From NCBI GenBank assembly GCA_012064415.1, contig SSNU01000107.1:1-64000 (forward strand): 64,000 nucleotides of DNA. The letters run 5' to 3'. This stretch comes from Gyrodactylus bullatarudis. Taxonomy: Eukaryota; Platyhelminthes; Monogenea; Gyrodactylidea; Gyrodactylidae. Below, piece after piece: positions 11,796-23,904 of the stretch. The notes beneath the pieces were generated by a model, which saw only the letters and a list, made by a program, of their open reading frames with translations, searched no databases and was not told where the DNA came from. Made by a program: the position numbers and the translations under genes. The stretch's first letter is position 1. Each line of letters begins with the position of its first letter.

Positions 11796-13376
11796 CTGCA
11801 ATTCAAAATTAAATAATGAAAACATGATTTTCGACTACTATAAAATATTAAAATAATTTTTTTTGCAAATTAGTCAGGAGAACTAATCTGAAAAAAATAT
11901 AATAGGCGGTTTCTAAGAAAAATTTTTCCTCTACTGAGAATCTCAAATTTGGTACAATTATTTACGCCAAGTTCGAAGATAGGCTTCTTTGTACAATAGA
12001 AAATAAGTGATAAATAATATCTTTTATTAATAATAAAAATCAGGAATTTCGAAATAAATTAAGTTACAACATGATATTATTCAAAATCCTTGACACGGCT
12101 GATAATATTTAAGGGTCTAGAGAGGATTTAATTAGTGAGGTCAACTATGTTTTCGTTTACTATAAAAATTGATTACGATTTTTCTCTGATAGGTTCAATC
12201 AACTCATATCATTTTCCAATCGAAATTGGAATTAACCAAACTCCAAATAGGTATAACTTTCTTATTTCGTGGTTTTGAATTTTTTTGCATAAAATGTCTA
12301 ATATTCTGAATTTTCAAAATAAATCCCAGAAAAGATTAACAAAATTGAGATAGTGAGAAAAAAATTTCAGTGATGATTAAAGATAAATGAAATAAAGTCA
12401 TTTTTAAGATGAAAATGGACCCTAGAAAACCCTAGAAAAGTTCCTCAATTTTCCATTTCCAACAAGTTAAATTTAAATCATTGCTTGAACCAATTAGTCA
12501 AAAGCTGGGAATAGATTTTGTTTGAAAATATGCCATATTTTTAAAAATTTATCGTCTGGGTTTGAAGATTAACAAGGACCAAGCAGGATTCATTAAAATG
12601 AATGTTTTTCAATTCATTGTAATCCACCTTAACTTTTAAAAATCAAGCGAAAATTATAATTTAATAATTAAAAACAACGATAATTATTTAAATTACACAT
12701 CCTGGTTTTTTTTCGTTAGAAATTTTTATTAAATATATATAATAGACAAAAATAATTTAATCTGGACAATCATTATAAAAAATAAGGTTTTTTGAATCTT
12801 GAGCGTCTTGTAAAAGTTAAATGAATAAGATATAATCTGGTGGATTTGATATAATGGTAGTGAAGATAAATAGGCCATCAAAGAATTTTCAATAGTCATT
12901 CTGGAATTAGTGGAGATTAGAATATAGAAGACTCTTAGTATAGTCAAGTTTAGAACGAATATGTGACATAATAGATTTTATACTAGAGAGATTATTACAT
13001 TCACATAATTTATATTTACTATCTATCATATTATATGCAGAGAGTAGATAGTGATCTGAAAATGATGATCTTCTAAAATTATAGAAATTTTGGACTAATT
13101 GAGATGAATTAATAAAAGTTTTTACAATAATAGCATATCTTCGTAACCAAAGGGGATTTAACCATTTTTGTCCTTCGTTTGTTTTATCTATCGATTAAAA
13201 TTTTTTCAACATTATCAATGCATAAATAAATATATGTCAATTCTCTTAATGCTTTATATGTAAGTAAGATTATTAGAGCCAAGTGTATCAGGGAGGTTTT
13301 CCATTAAAGTGGATGAAAAGTGAGCATGAATTGCGATTTGGTTTTCTAATAATGGGATTTGTATTTATTGAAATGA
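11796..13376 (-). other. Intron sequence, nothing recognised
   Basis: AT-rich, with short random frames only. No repeat partner was seen within the window. Confidence 0.4.
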
Positions 13377-13869
13377 GTTATGAGCTCTCAAAGTTAGGAA
13401 TATACCACACATACACACGCACATGAGTTACATGTATTTAGTGGAAAATGTGTATTGCACTGTTTATTGTTACATGTGTTACAAGCTACAGTCCCTTCTC
13501 CCTACTACACTGTGTCGCACTATTGCCCTAAATTGACCAATAGATTTAGAGTATTCTCCCCTACATATTCTAGAGAGTTATTAACACATTGTTTTAAGCA
13601 ATAAACTATTTATTTTATGTATGTATAAATTTTTCAATAAAAATATCTAGTTAGAAATAAACCAGCAATAGTCGCTGAAAATACCTTATTTTCGTTCTCC
13701 AAGAAATCTTTCTTCGAATTTGGAATCGTTCTCCATACTGATCCAACTTTTCCCCTAATGCCATTTCTTCCACTGTAATTTAAATTAGAAAAAACATCTT
13801 ACATTGCATTGAGTGTTCTGAGTTGTAGTTAAGTAAGCTGTTTGTTAAAATCAATATCAATGATGATTT

Positions 13870-14590
13870 TGTCCACTTGAGGACTTATAAAAGCCACCTT
13901 TTCGGCTTTAGCAAAGCAGACTTTATATCTGTTTGATAAGAATTTGTGATTCCCCTCTGAAAGGCTCTTGATAAATTGTGCAAAAACACCCAACTTGAAG
14001 TGAAGAACTGGTAAAATAATTTTATCTGAATTTATTAGTGGAAAATCAAATCTGGAGTGGTCATCTTCAATATTTCGCGGAGGCCAGTCTCTTGAAAGAT
14101 AATGATTGTCTTCATCCCTCGAATTCCATAAACAAAAACAACAAAGGTGACCTGAGTACCCTCCTTTTATTCCATTTAATATAGAGACGATTTTTAAAAC
14201 TGCAACGATTTTCCATGATATGTTTTGGACTTGTGCTTGTCGGAATATGCAACTGGGATACTCGGATATGAATAATCAAAATGCATTAATATGGCTTTTA
14301 AGCTATAATTCGAGCCACCAATGAATAACTTCCATTTATCTCCTTGGTAAAATTTTAAGATCAGAAAAAAGAGCTGGAATATTCAAACGATAGATAAAAT
14401 CTTAGCCTGAGATAAAATGCTTTCTGAAATATTGGTCCCTTGTTCTATAAATAGTAGATTTAACATCGTGATTTGCTATTCTATTTTCCTTCATTATTTG
14501 AACAAGTAGCTCGAATTTTCTTTTTGAAAGACTTAATTTTTTTATGATCAAGTCAATATCTTCTTGGTTGGCAGCTTTCTCTGCTATCAA
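13870..14590 (-). pseudogene. Relic of an uncharacterised repeat-borne protein family
   Basis: The minus-strand frame begins with an open 61-residue segment (14402-14590) ending YRTRDQYFRKHFISG. After stops and shifts come WKLFIGGSNYSLKAILMHF, YPSIPVAYSD, CFCLWNSRDEDNHY, RDWPPRN and SDKIILPVLHFKLGVF. From memory this layout matches an uncharacterised protein family found in many copies in invertebrate genomes (LFIDSS.SLKAVLLHNG...PSIP.AYS). Its function is unknown to me. At least two stops break this copy. Confidence 0.5.
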
Positions 14591-14639
14591 ATTTGAAAAT
14601 TTAGAAAATTATTAAATGTTCAAAAATTCTCCTCAATTG

Positions 14640-15030
14640 TAAATTTCACAGCTCTACATGATCTAGAGTTTTGCAATAATATCAACGATTATTTCATCTC
14701 ATCATTTAATCAATTCGAAACTATTGATCTTGTTCCTATTGATTCCAACCCTCCAATCATCACTTTAACTGATTTGAATAATTTAGTTGAAAAATGTAAG
14801 AATAAAAACAGACTGGACTTACACTTTAACTCATTAAATTTATTATTTAATTAACCTCCTCCTTTTTTAAACCTACTTATTCAATATTTAAACAAATGTA
14901 TTTCTGAATGTGAAATACCCTTAAAATGGCTCATAATTAATATAACTCCAATTCCTAAGGTTAAAAAGTACTCCTGTTACTCAGACCTTAGACCCATTTC
15001 ATCATTAAAGGTTTGTGATCCTGCTGGTTT
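14640..15030 (+). pseudogene. LINE reverse transcriptase fragment
   Basis: One frame reads the region just before and into the RT fingers: ITLTDLNNLVEKCKNKN, PPFLNLLIQYLNKCISE, IPLKWLIINITPIPKV and SDLRPISSLKV. One stop interrupts it near 14850. It resembles the LINE at 34624 and is truncated at both ends. Confidence 0.7.
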
Positions 15031-15359
15031 TTTTTTCTAAAACCAAAACCCCCTCCAATGAAAAGAAGACGGGAAGAGACAGAAACGAACCAACAAATTA
15101 CCAAGTTCTTCGTAGCAACACAATGATCAAACCCTAATTATCCTGATTCGCTAACAGAACTAAATTTTCTTTCCACTAAGCGCTGACTACAATAATAATT
15201 ATAATTATCACTTTCATTGTACAAATTTCGAATAATTATAATTCAGATCTCTTACATTAATTTCTCTGACCTGGTAACAGGGAGGAGCCAATTGTATAAC
15301 TATTAAAATTTGGACCAATAAGGCCATCTCTTTCAAATTTGTTAAACCTGTATTTATAT

Positions 15360-15420
15360 GGCATGTATCACACTGATGAGTATGCCCGAAATAGAGATCT
15401 TTATAACAGTGTTTGCCATT
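15360..15420 (+). ncRNA. Hammerhead ribozyme motif H5
   Basis: It has a canonical core: GGCAT (15360), CTGATGA (15373-15379), GTATGCCC, GAAA (15388-15391), stem III ATAGAGATCTTTAT. The 5' strand of stem I is ATCACA but the 3' strand reads ACAGTG, so stem I is damaged. TATTTATATG begins at 15351 and CCAAT at 15315. Confidence 0.65.
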
Positions 15421-16218
15421 GATTCATAATGAGCAATAAAAAGACCAGTCAAAGGCTTGAGTCCATCATTATTTTTGAAATAAATTCCACATGCGAAACC
15501 GAACTCTGAGATATTGTAGACACACATAATCATGAAAATGGTGATAACTACTCTAGCCTCTATATGTAGGGCAGAATACTCTTAGCCTATTGGTCAATTT
15601 AGGGCAATAGTGCGACACAGTGTAGTAGGGAGAGGGGACTGTAGCTTGAACAGTGCAATACACATTTTCCACTAATTACATGTAACTTATGTGCGTGTGT
15701 ATGCGTGGTATATTCCTAACTTTGAGAGCTCATAACTTTTGATAGGATTGTCCAACAAAAGTGAAACTTAAATATTCGGAATCAGTATTAAGAAACGAAT
15801 AAACTTTATCAACAAAAGAAATTTTGCTTAAAAATTGAGCGAAAAAACTCATTTTGAGCACTTAATGCATTGAATTTATTTTCGCACCTGGTAATCGAAT
15901 GCATCGTTTATTCGGTCTTCTGGCTTTTTTAAGCCTAATATTGTCATAGTAGGATCTTGCTGGAGGAAGTTGTATACTTGACAATAAAAGACATCTCAAA
16001 AAACTTTAAGGGCCGCAAACCTATTTTGAGAAAAAAAACGGATAACACCACGAGAATCGGCATGATAAACTGAACAACATCTGTGAATTTCAGCTAAGTT
16101 GATTCCCTGGAGTCTTTTTTTGATGCACTGTGCTATTCATAATACAGGAGTCCCTGGCTTTGGCCCTGGACAAAGTTTATAGCTAATATAATTCAAGATA
16201 TTTATCACCTAACTACTA

Positions 16219-17620
16219 CAGTCAATTTCACACATGATGACTCGAGATAAATTAAATATTTCATGGAGGTTTACTTTTATACCTCTCTACCCCAAATCAG
16301 TAGCCAATGAATGTTCAGTATCCAAGGACCAATCAAAATTGAGCAGATTTTTTCTATTCCCAATATTTCACAACTTTCCATAAAGTGTTTGTTTCAAAAT
16401 TAAATACTACATGTTATGCCTCATGGGATAGAGAATTTTTTGCTCTTTCAAATGAACTAAAAATCATTGCTGTGTCTTTAGTAATAACTGAGATAAAATA
16501 ACTCTGTTATCTTATGGTGTACAGAAAAAAGAAAAGCACCATTCTATAGACAATTGAATATCCCATGTTATCCCTGAATATTTTTGAGAAACTGTAAAAG
16601 GTGTAAGAATCATTGTAAATATAAATCGTTGTTTGTTTCAACAATGTTAAATTCACTCAGAAGTTTAATGGTGAAATAAAAAACAAGGAAAAATTATTTT
16701 AAAATAAGGAATTTCTGAAAGATTTTCTTATTTTAGAGAAGAGAAATGGTATGGAGAAGGAATTGGAAAACATCTCAATCTATAATGACTTTGAAAAACG
16801 TAAAAATAATAACTATGATTTTGAATAAATAATATGGAGAATAAATTCTTGAAAAAAGAGTCGAAAACCATATTTAGAACAAATTGAAAAAGAGATGGAA
16901 AGGATTGCTCTAAAGGTGACAATTTAAAGGATTGACAAATACCTATGAATCATATGTATTACATAAAGAAAATTATTGTTTGGTGTATAGGGTGGCGAAC
17001 AGTTCGCACTCTTGGAAATGTTCATCTAAATGTATTGTATAGACTTTTTGGTGAAAGGGGATTGACTACTGGAATGCTTTTCACACATTTAAAATTTCTA
17101 TCTTATGGTGGGGGGGAGTGGGTTTTCTCTCTATCTTGTTTTAGCTTTTTGTGAAATTTTTGTTCATATTTTTTATCATCAACAATTTCCTAGTTAAAAG
17201 TTTTATTAGCCGATTTATATTTACAATGATTCTTACACCTTTTACAGTTTCTCAAAAATATTCAGGGATAACATGGGATATTCAATTGTCTATAGAATGG
17301 TGCTTTTCTTTTTTCTGTACACCATAAGATAACAGAGTTATTTTATCTCAGTTATTACTAAAGACACAGCAATGATTTTTAGTTCATTTGAAAGAGCAAA
17401 AAATTCTCTATCTCATGAGGCATAACATGTAGTATTTAATTTTGAAACAAACACTTTATTGAAAGTTGTGAAATATTGGGAATAGAAAAAATCCGCTCAA
17501 TTTTGATTGGTCCTTGGATACTGAACATTCATTGGCTACTGATTTGGGGTAGAGAGGTATAAAAGTAAACCTCCATGAAATATTTAATTTATCTCGAGTC
17601 ATCATGTGTGAAATTGACTG
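16219..17620. mobile_element. Mariner-type MITE, 1402 bp, 410-bp TIRs
   Basis: Arms 16219-16628 and 17211-17620 are almost identical inverted copies starting CAGTCAATTTCACACATGAT, flanked by TA (16217-16218, 17621-17622). The terminal 20 bases are shared with the MITE at 2324. Each arm has ATTGG then TATAAAAG (17531 and 17558 on the right) directed outward. The unique centre (16629-17210) holds only short frames of no known family. Confidence 0.8.
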
Positions 17621-17622
17621 TA

Positions 17623-18161
17623 CTAAGTGTACACATTATATTTAAAATAATAATTTCTGACTTCTAAGCAAATTTTAAATGTAACAAGCCGTTATTCATT
17701 TGATAAATATGTATTACAAGAGCGTATGAATTTATCACCTTGGTAACGTATCATTTAAAATTTATCAGAAAATTTAATTCATGCAACCTAAAAGTTGAAC
17801 TTAAATTCACGTGAATTTTAATATATATTGGTCATCAAATTCTATGAAAAATTCAAATCTTATAAATTTTAGGCTAAAACTCATCGATTAAAAAATTGAG
17901 AGTTTATAAAATCTTTAGAGCACATTATTTTTATCATACAGCACTACAGATTCCGTTGGTGATGAATTCAACTGAATTCAATAACTGGTCCCATTCAGAT
18001 TCCATGTTAATGATACTAGTAAATGAGATGTACACCATACTAAACACCAAAAAATAATAACTCTGAACTCAGAGATTCAAATACAAAGAATTGTGTTTGT
18101 TGCTGCTAAAATATGCTTTTGAAGATTTTTGAGAACTCATTGGTCGTGATAATATTCTTAC
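17623..18161 (-). other. Intron sequence, nothing recognised
   Basis: AT-rich sequence between the MITE and the exon donor at 18161. The ORF that continues past the donor to a TAG at 18106 is read-through into the intron. Confidence 0.4.
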
Positions 18162-18422
18162 TGATGATATATTCGTATTTTTCTTCTATAACATCATTTA
18201 AATTGATAAAATTAAGAAAGTGTGAAATAAAATTCTTCTTGTAAATAATTTTTTTCTCTACAATCTCTCCGATATCCACTGGATCAATATGGTGTATTAG
18301 TGTATTGCTATCTTTTTCGTTTAAATAAAATACCAAATGCTGTCCTTCGATGGCAATTCGATTAGCGAATATATATTTTTCGATTTCTTGTTCATTTTTG
18401 TATTTAATAATGATATTTTCAC
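18162..18422 (-). CDS. Modular gene, exon (module 7)
   Basis: The acceptor ATATATCAG gives an exon start at 18422; the donor GTAAGA begins at 18161. Length 261 bp, 87 codons, phase 1 on both sides. It gives the clearest module: NIIIKYKNEQEIEKY, then IAIEGQHLVFYLNEKD, then IDPVDI, a hydrophobic/charged alternation that suggests antiparallel beta strands. An in-frame ORF runs through the donor to a stop at 18106, but the GTAAGA donor and the phase match favour splicing. Confidence 0.78.
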
Positions 18423-19165
18423 CTGATATATTTTTTCAATAATTTAAAAGCATTGAAATTAATTATGTATATTATTTCTTCAGCAGAAATTCAATAGAAT
18501 AAATCTCATAAATATTGTGGTAGAATTAATATGGTTCTCATTCTTTATTTCCGTCCAAATATCTTAATGATCAACTTTATGCGACCTGAAACTATATGAA
18601 AAGATTTTTTAATGTCCAATGAATAAGAAAAAATGAATTCAAATTTCTTTTGCCAATATCTACCAAATTATACGATATGAATAAAAATGAACTAATACCC
18701 TTCTGACCATTTTATTGCATTTTAATATATATATTGCACAAAAATATCTATGAATTTTTAACGTTTCGAAATATTTATCTTTTTACGTAAGTGCAGATTT
18801 AGTATGTCCTTGAGTTTAGATTTATAATTCAGTATGTTTTTGCTCAATATTAGTATGTATTACTAGAATATATTAATAAATAATCTGTTTTATTTTCAAT
18901 ATTCGAATTTTATCTCATTTGAAAAAAATATACTAATCCTTGTATTTGAGTATTTTCTTATATTGTCAGCTCATATGATCAAACGTATCATTGATTACTC
19001 AAGTAAAAATTCTTTAGAACCTTCCTTCAGCATAGATTTTTCTCTTGAATAGCCCGATCTGACTCATTCGATTTTGTTAAATTTTTAATCTATACCTTTT
19101 ACAGACGAAAATAAGAAAAAACTAAATACAAAAAGGGACCTACATAGATTCAAAATGAGACAGTA
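18423..19165 (-). other. Intron sequence, nothing recognised
   Basis: AT-rich. Short stretches near 18560-18780 and 19000-19060 recur near 60180-60310 and 60650-60770 (for example CATTGGACATTAACAAATCTT), so this is old dispersed repeat. Confidence 0.4.
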
Positions 19166-19169
19166 AAAA

Positions 19170-19385
19170 AGGGGGTGGTATTTACGTCTTACAAGGTTAC
19201 ATTTTTATTGTAAAATACTATGTCTGTCCCGTTTTCTCCTCGTTTTTGGGCGTGTTTTTCCATTTCTCACCTCGCTAATTACAGGTTGTCTTTTAGTCTG
19301 ATTATCAACTGTCGTTGACTTCTCGTTGGTTTCACATTTATCCAATTCTGTAATTGTAACTGGGCCACTGCATTGCACTAGAGCA
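19170..19385 (-). pseudogene. PLE C-terminal tail, PIP-box lost (family C)
   Basis: The minus-strand frame reads VTITELDKCETNEKS, VDNQ, QPVISEVRNGK and RRKRDRHSILQ-stop. This aligns with the tail of the ORF at 32924-33643. The frame stops inside the position where the PIP-box would be. Confidence 0.55.
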
Positions 19386-19918
19386 GTTTTAATTGAAATT
19401 TTTTTCTCATTTTGAAATTCAAAATGTATTTTTTGAATTGGATTTTTTCTTGATCATAGCATGTGTTAAAAGTATGCCATATACCATTAATAATACATCT
19501 GCATATACCATTATACATACGACTATAAATAATTACATTATGCCTTATGTACACAAGCATATATTCTCATTTCGAATCTACGTGTATGTTTTTTTGTATT
19601 CAGAAACGTCTTATTTTCGTCTGTAAAAGGTATAGACAACAAATTTCATTCATATCGCATAATTAATTTCCATTGGACATTAACAAATCTTAAATATATG
19701 CCTGACGGATTAAGTTGATCATTAGGATATTTGGACGAGAAAAAAGAGTGAGAACCATATTATTTCGGCTACTATAACTTTAAAAGAGTTTATTTTAATT
19801 ACTCAAGATAAGGCTAATCTGGAAATGTTATTAGTTAAATATTCACGTATACTTACATATACGTCCGAATGACCCATGGAAATATTCATCATTGGTTAAT
19901 TTATAAAAAGAATTTTAT

Positions 19919-19965
19919 AAGAGAAATATATATTTCGCCAGGTCTTATCAATCTCTAATCCTGGT
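19919..19965 (-). ncRNA. Hammerhead ribozyme motif H6 (family A)
   Basis: Minus strand: CCAGG arm, stem I AGAGA, TTGATAA (variant core, C3 to T), GACCTGGC, GAAA, then TCTCT closing stem I. It is an inverted near-identical copy of H7 at 21149. The two flank the PLE fragment between them. Confidence 0.6.
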
Positions 19966-20085
19966 TTGATTAAATAATATTTACACAGTTTTTTAATGAA
20001 TAAATAGTTAATGAAAAATAGTAAAATCCATTTACAAAACTTCCAATTGATGAAAAACCAAAAAACTTCTCCATTCTTGATTTGT

Positions 20086-21118
20086 TTAAGTATAGAGAAG
20101 TAAGATTAAAAACTGCAAGTCATGAAGATGGTTCTTTTGGATACATAGGTTAGGGTCCTCTCCCATTATGAAGAACTTTTCTCTTATTTTAAGTTCTGTT
20201 AGATTGTCGTTTGGGCATTTAAATAAAATTTTGAAATTTTCTTCATTTGCCTCACAACCACATCTATCCAAATGTTTTTTGATTGAAGAACTATTCTTAT
20301 TGAGATGCTCGTGTATTCTAATCGCAAGTCTTCTTTTGGTCCGTCCAATGTATTTAGCACCACAGGTAGCTTCGAAGCAGTAAATGAGATTTGATTGTTC
20401 TTTTGGTTCTAGCCTATCTTTAAGTTGAAATTTGATCAAACTTGTTGTTTTGAATACAACCTTCAATTGTATGCCATTATAATTTTCATTTACAAGTGTG
20501 TTCAGCTTTCTTCTTAAGTCATGGCTATGTCCATCTCCCTTGAATGTTAGTCTGACATGAATTTGGATATTCGATTCACTCTGTTCATTTTGAGTCTCTT
20601 GTTGGTTAGCTTCTTCTTCTAAAGCCTTCTCAATGTATTTTCGAACGAAGTTATCTGGATATCCATTTTCCTTCAGTCTTTCTTTTATTCGGTTTATCTC
20701 ATTTAGTACCTCTTCCTCACTGACTATTCTCTTGGTTCTCTTGATTAGACCGATGATTAAACCTGATTTGTAACTTTTCGGACAAAAGCTTTCGAAATGT
20801 AGATACTTTCCCGTATCTGAATTCTTTTTGTGTATATTTCTCCGGAGAGTACCATCAGGTTTTTATAGTCAGCTTTACATCTAAGAAACTTAACGTATTG
20901 TCTATTTCGTCTTCTTTTGTATATTTGATATTTGGGTGAATTGAATTCATCTCTCTGTGAAATCCTAAAATAGATGCATTCGGTTTCATTATGATAAAAG
21001 TAACATCTACATATCTTATATACATTTCTGTATATCTGTTGATGATCTGGTCCATTCGTTCTTTTTCTAGGTAACCAAGGAAAATGTCTGCTAATATTGG
21101 ACTTAGTGGGGACCCCAT
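20086..21118 (-). pseudogene. Penelope-like element, RT C-terminal half plus GIY-YIG (family A)
   Basis: The upstream segment (20855-21118) has RT motifs: MGSPLSPILADIFLG, then YIRYVDVTFIIMKPN, where the YVDD catalytic pair is YVDV, then a LSFLDVKL thumb motif. The downstream segment (20086-20466) is a GIY-YIG domain: NLIYCFEATCGAKYIG, RTKRRLAIRIHEHL, KHLDRCGCEANEENF and a C-terminal EDPNLCIQK. The linker between them keeps protein similarity with frameshifts. The RT N-terminal half is missing. Inverted terminal copies H6 and H7 flank it. Confidence 0.8.
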
Positions 21119-21148
21119 AGCTAACTTTGTAAATATTATTTAATCAAA

Positions 21149-21200
21149 CCAGGATTAGAGATTGATAAGACCTGGCGAAATATATATTTCTCTTATAAAA
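21149..21200 (+). ncRNA. Hammerhead ribozyme motif H7 (family A)
   Basis: CCAGG (21149), stem I AGAGA, TTGATAA (variant core), GACCTGGC, GAAA (21177-21180), then AT-rich stem III and TCTCT. It matches H6 in inverted orientation over about 80 bp. Confidence 0.6.
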
Positions 21201-21599
21201 TTCTTTTTATAAATCTGGAAATAGTCTTCGCCTTGAATTTGATATATTTAAATCTATTTTAAGAGCACTTTAGATATCAATAGTAAATAAGGGTCTTCAC
21301 ATGAGAACAATGAATGATATGTCATTCAAAAGTAATTAAATAATCTATTGAGATAAGTATAAAGATCTTATTTAAGATGATTATATTGAACGGGACCAAA
21401 CGTAAAATAGAGAAATAATACCTTAGATAGTAAACTTAATTTGAACATCCTCTCTCTTTTAATTCAATAAAAAATCAGAGCAATCTTATAATCATAGCAG
21501 GTTTTACTTTCAAAAAAATTTTTTAACTTCATTCAGGTTTAATATAAGATTTATTCGCAGAAAAAATTAATATTTTAATTTATAATAATGGTAACTCAC

Positions 21600-21866
21600 T
21601 GGTTATTGATTTGATTTTCTCGGCCCACCCAACGAACGCTTTGTTGAAACAGATACTAAACTCCTTGAGTTTATCGTTAAGAAGAATATATCCATGAGAA
21701 TGTATACCGATAGTTTCAAAAACAAGACTGTTAATATTTAATTCTGCAACTTTTATATCATTTAGGTGAAAATGTAAAAAGTTCTCGATTATTTCAATTT
21801 TGTTGAATTCAACTTGCTCTCCATCATCAACGTAGAAAATTAAGCCAAATTGCTCTCCTCTTCTAT
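21600..21866 (-). CDS. Modular gene, exon (module 6)
   Basis: Acceptor TTATAATATAG, exon start 21866, donor GTGAGT beginning at 21599. Length 267 bp, 89 codons, phase 1 on both sides; there is no in-frame ATG, so ORF finders that need a start miss it. The module reads QFGLIFYVDDGEQVEFNKI, FLHFHLNDIKV, LVFETIGIHSHGYILLND, closely parallel to module 7. A competing AG four bases downstream would shift the frame. A 600-bp MITE begins 18 bp upstream of the splice site. Confidence 0.75.
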
Positions 21867-21884
21867 CTATATTATAATTTTATA

Positions 21885-22484
21885 GGTTTAATTCCGAAAT
21901 TCGCCCAAAAATTTCCAAAAATCAACCCCAGAAATTTTTTGTAATATTCACCCCAAATATAGTATTTTTAATAATAAGAAATAATTTAATTTAATAATTT
22001 CTCTACTCATTTTTTCAGCGCTTGATATTTTACGGCTTTTGCACGGTCTTTCATTTTTATTTACTCTGTAACCTTCAAGTTCCGACTCCATCCAGATTTT
22101 CGAAGTCACGGAGCATGATAATCTCCAAGTAAGCTGCTTTCAGGGAGATTGTTTTGCATTCATATGGGGCATACATTTTAAAAACAACTTCTAGTTTTTT
22201 AGCCAAGGCATACAGATGTTAATAGGGATATTCATTAACTCTTCTTATTTCACTATTTTGATCTTGAGAAACAATAAATCTTCTTTAAGGATAGTAAAAA
22301 TTTGTAAGAAAAGGTTCTATAATGAGAAAGTTCTTTCAATCTTTCTAAAACTTATTTAGGTTGTACAAAGAATTTGAATCATTCAAGTTACGCCATTCAA
22401 TAAGAGGGGAATTTTGCAATGAGAATAATTGATTTGAGTTGAAGAGTTGAAATTTTTCTTTGGGGTGATTTTTGGAATTAACCC
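21885..22484. mobile_element. MITE, 600 bp, perfect 9-bp target duplication
   Basis: Termini GGTTTAATTCCGAAATTCGC and (reverse complement) GGGTTAATTCCAAAAATCAC form short imperfect inverted repeats. AATTTTATA occurs on both sides (21876-21884 and 22485-22493). The 9-bp duplication suggests a Mutator-like mobiliser. A related end (GGTTCATTTTTCGAATTAACC) appears near 33852-33872. No ORF. Confidence 0.7.
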
Positions 22485-22493
22485 AATTTTATA

Positions 22494-23189
22494 TTCATTA
22501 GGCTCAACAATTCTTTATTTTTATCAGGGAAGAAATATAAAATATTGGAAAACACATGAAAAAAACACTAGTCATATAAAAAAATGACGAATCAGTGACT
22601 TATTGGTCAAAATTTAGTCATTTATAAAATGATATTCCAGAATAATTTTAATTAAATCATTCTTCGTATTTTTCATTTATTACATGATGGATAATTCTGA
22701 TACTTCACTTGTGATGATATAAATTCGGTACTTCGATCTTAACTAAAGGATAACAGTACTGACATTTGTATATGTAGCCAGTGTGCCAATAAGACCAGCT
22801 CCAACAAATCTCCAGCATGTTGAAGTGTTCGCGCATAGCACATATGTCTTCGGAATTTTAGACTACTAGTCACTTATGAATTGGAATGCTAAATCTGAAC
22901 TCTTTGAATATATTGAGCATATTAGATGGTGCAAAATTACATACTTTTATTAATCAATCTGATGAATTAAAATTGCAGCCTGCAATAATGAACATTAATA
23001 TACATAAATCATATAATAAATTCATTTTATTCAATCAAGTTCCAATTTTTTTTCGTTATTTTGGAAAAATCTGACGGGTAGGGACACTAATCAAGCAGCT
23101 ATATGAAATCATCAATGAATTTGGATTTCTTTTTAGAGTAAATAAAACTGAAGTGATTAGTACATGCATTTATTGATTAGTCTTCTCAC
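22494..23189 (-). other. Intron sequence, nothing recognised
   Basis: AT-rich intron between exons 23190 and 21866. The only notable frame (22886-23074, plus) has no recognisable similarity. Confidence 0.35.
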
Positions 23190-23426
23190 CTAAAAAGTTC
23201 TTCAGAACGGAAAGATCATCATTAAGAATGAGATATTTCACAAATCTTCCGTTCTCTTCAACCTCGAATATCGCTTGAAATTCAAAGCATTGTAATATTC
23301 TAAGAGGCTTGAGGATTATTCTTTGATTATCTTTAAGATGAAATTCACAAACGTTTTCGTTGGCAATCATTTTTTCATAGCTATGAATTCTTTTTTCATT
23401 GTCGATCAAAACCTTTGGCCTAGATT
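23190..23426 (-). CDS. Modular gene, exon (module 5)
   Basis: Acceptor ACTCTTATAG, exon start 23426, donor GTGAGA beginning at 23189. Length 237 bp, 79 codons, phase 1 on both sides. The peptide runs SRPKVLIDNEKRIHSYEK, CEFHLKDNQRIILKPL, FQAIFEVEENGRFVKYLIL and joins the next exon through G+AT (Asp). It has the same alternating pattern as modules 6 and 7. Confidence 0.78.
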
Positions 23427-23904
23427 CTATAAGAGTAGATTATTTAACAATTTTTATGGAAATGAAATTCGATCTGGAACTAGTAATATGAAAATAATGG
23501 AAGCCAGTCAACCTATAAAATTAGAACTGATAATCTAAGGATTGTAATAATGTGAATCCTATGTGCCTTTATAAGATTTTTTCCTCCATCTATATATGCA
23601 ATAAATAACAGAGTGATTATTTATTGGCTTGGAACATTTTGCAAGTAGAATTTTAAAGAATTTTTTCTTTCTAATAGAAATAAATGATTTATCAATACCT
23701 AATTTTTTGATAAAATTTTTAGATCATAGAAAATTTTTCAGGAAAAATTCAGGATTCTAGAATATAAAAGCTTTGAAGATCGTATTTGATAGAGATAATG
23801 CAATCTTTAACTGAAGAATATTTTGATATAACACGAAAAAATTAATAAGACTCAAAAAATTGGCTGTTAATAGATTAAAGCTCATAATAAACAAATAAGA
23901 AAGG

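Larger units (their letters stand above)
13377..15736. mobile_element. TIR element carrying an uncharacterised gene relic
   Basis: Inverted repeats of about 200 bp at 13377-13575 and about 15540-15736 begin GTTATGAGCTCTCAAAGTTA. They share the internal GTCGCACTATTGCCCTAAAT and a CCAAT box. The interior holds a minus-strand ORF relic (13870-14590), a plus-strand LINE fragment (14640-15030) and hammerhead H5. The superfamily is unknown, and no target duplication is evident. Confidence 0.6.

Noticed and set aside
18106..18161. Open reading frame continuing from module 7 to a TAG as an alternative last exon
   Set aside because: GTAAGA at 18161-18156 (minus) gives a phase-1 donor matching all other exons, and two further phase-matched exons follow, ending at 4158 with poly(A) signals.
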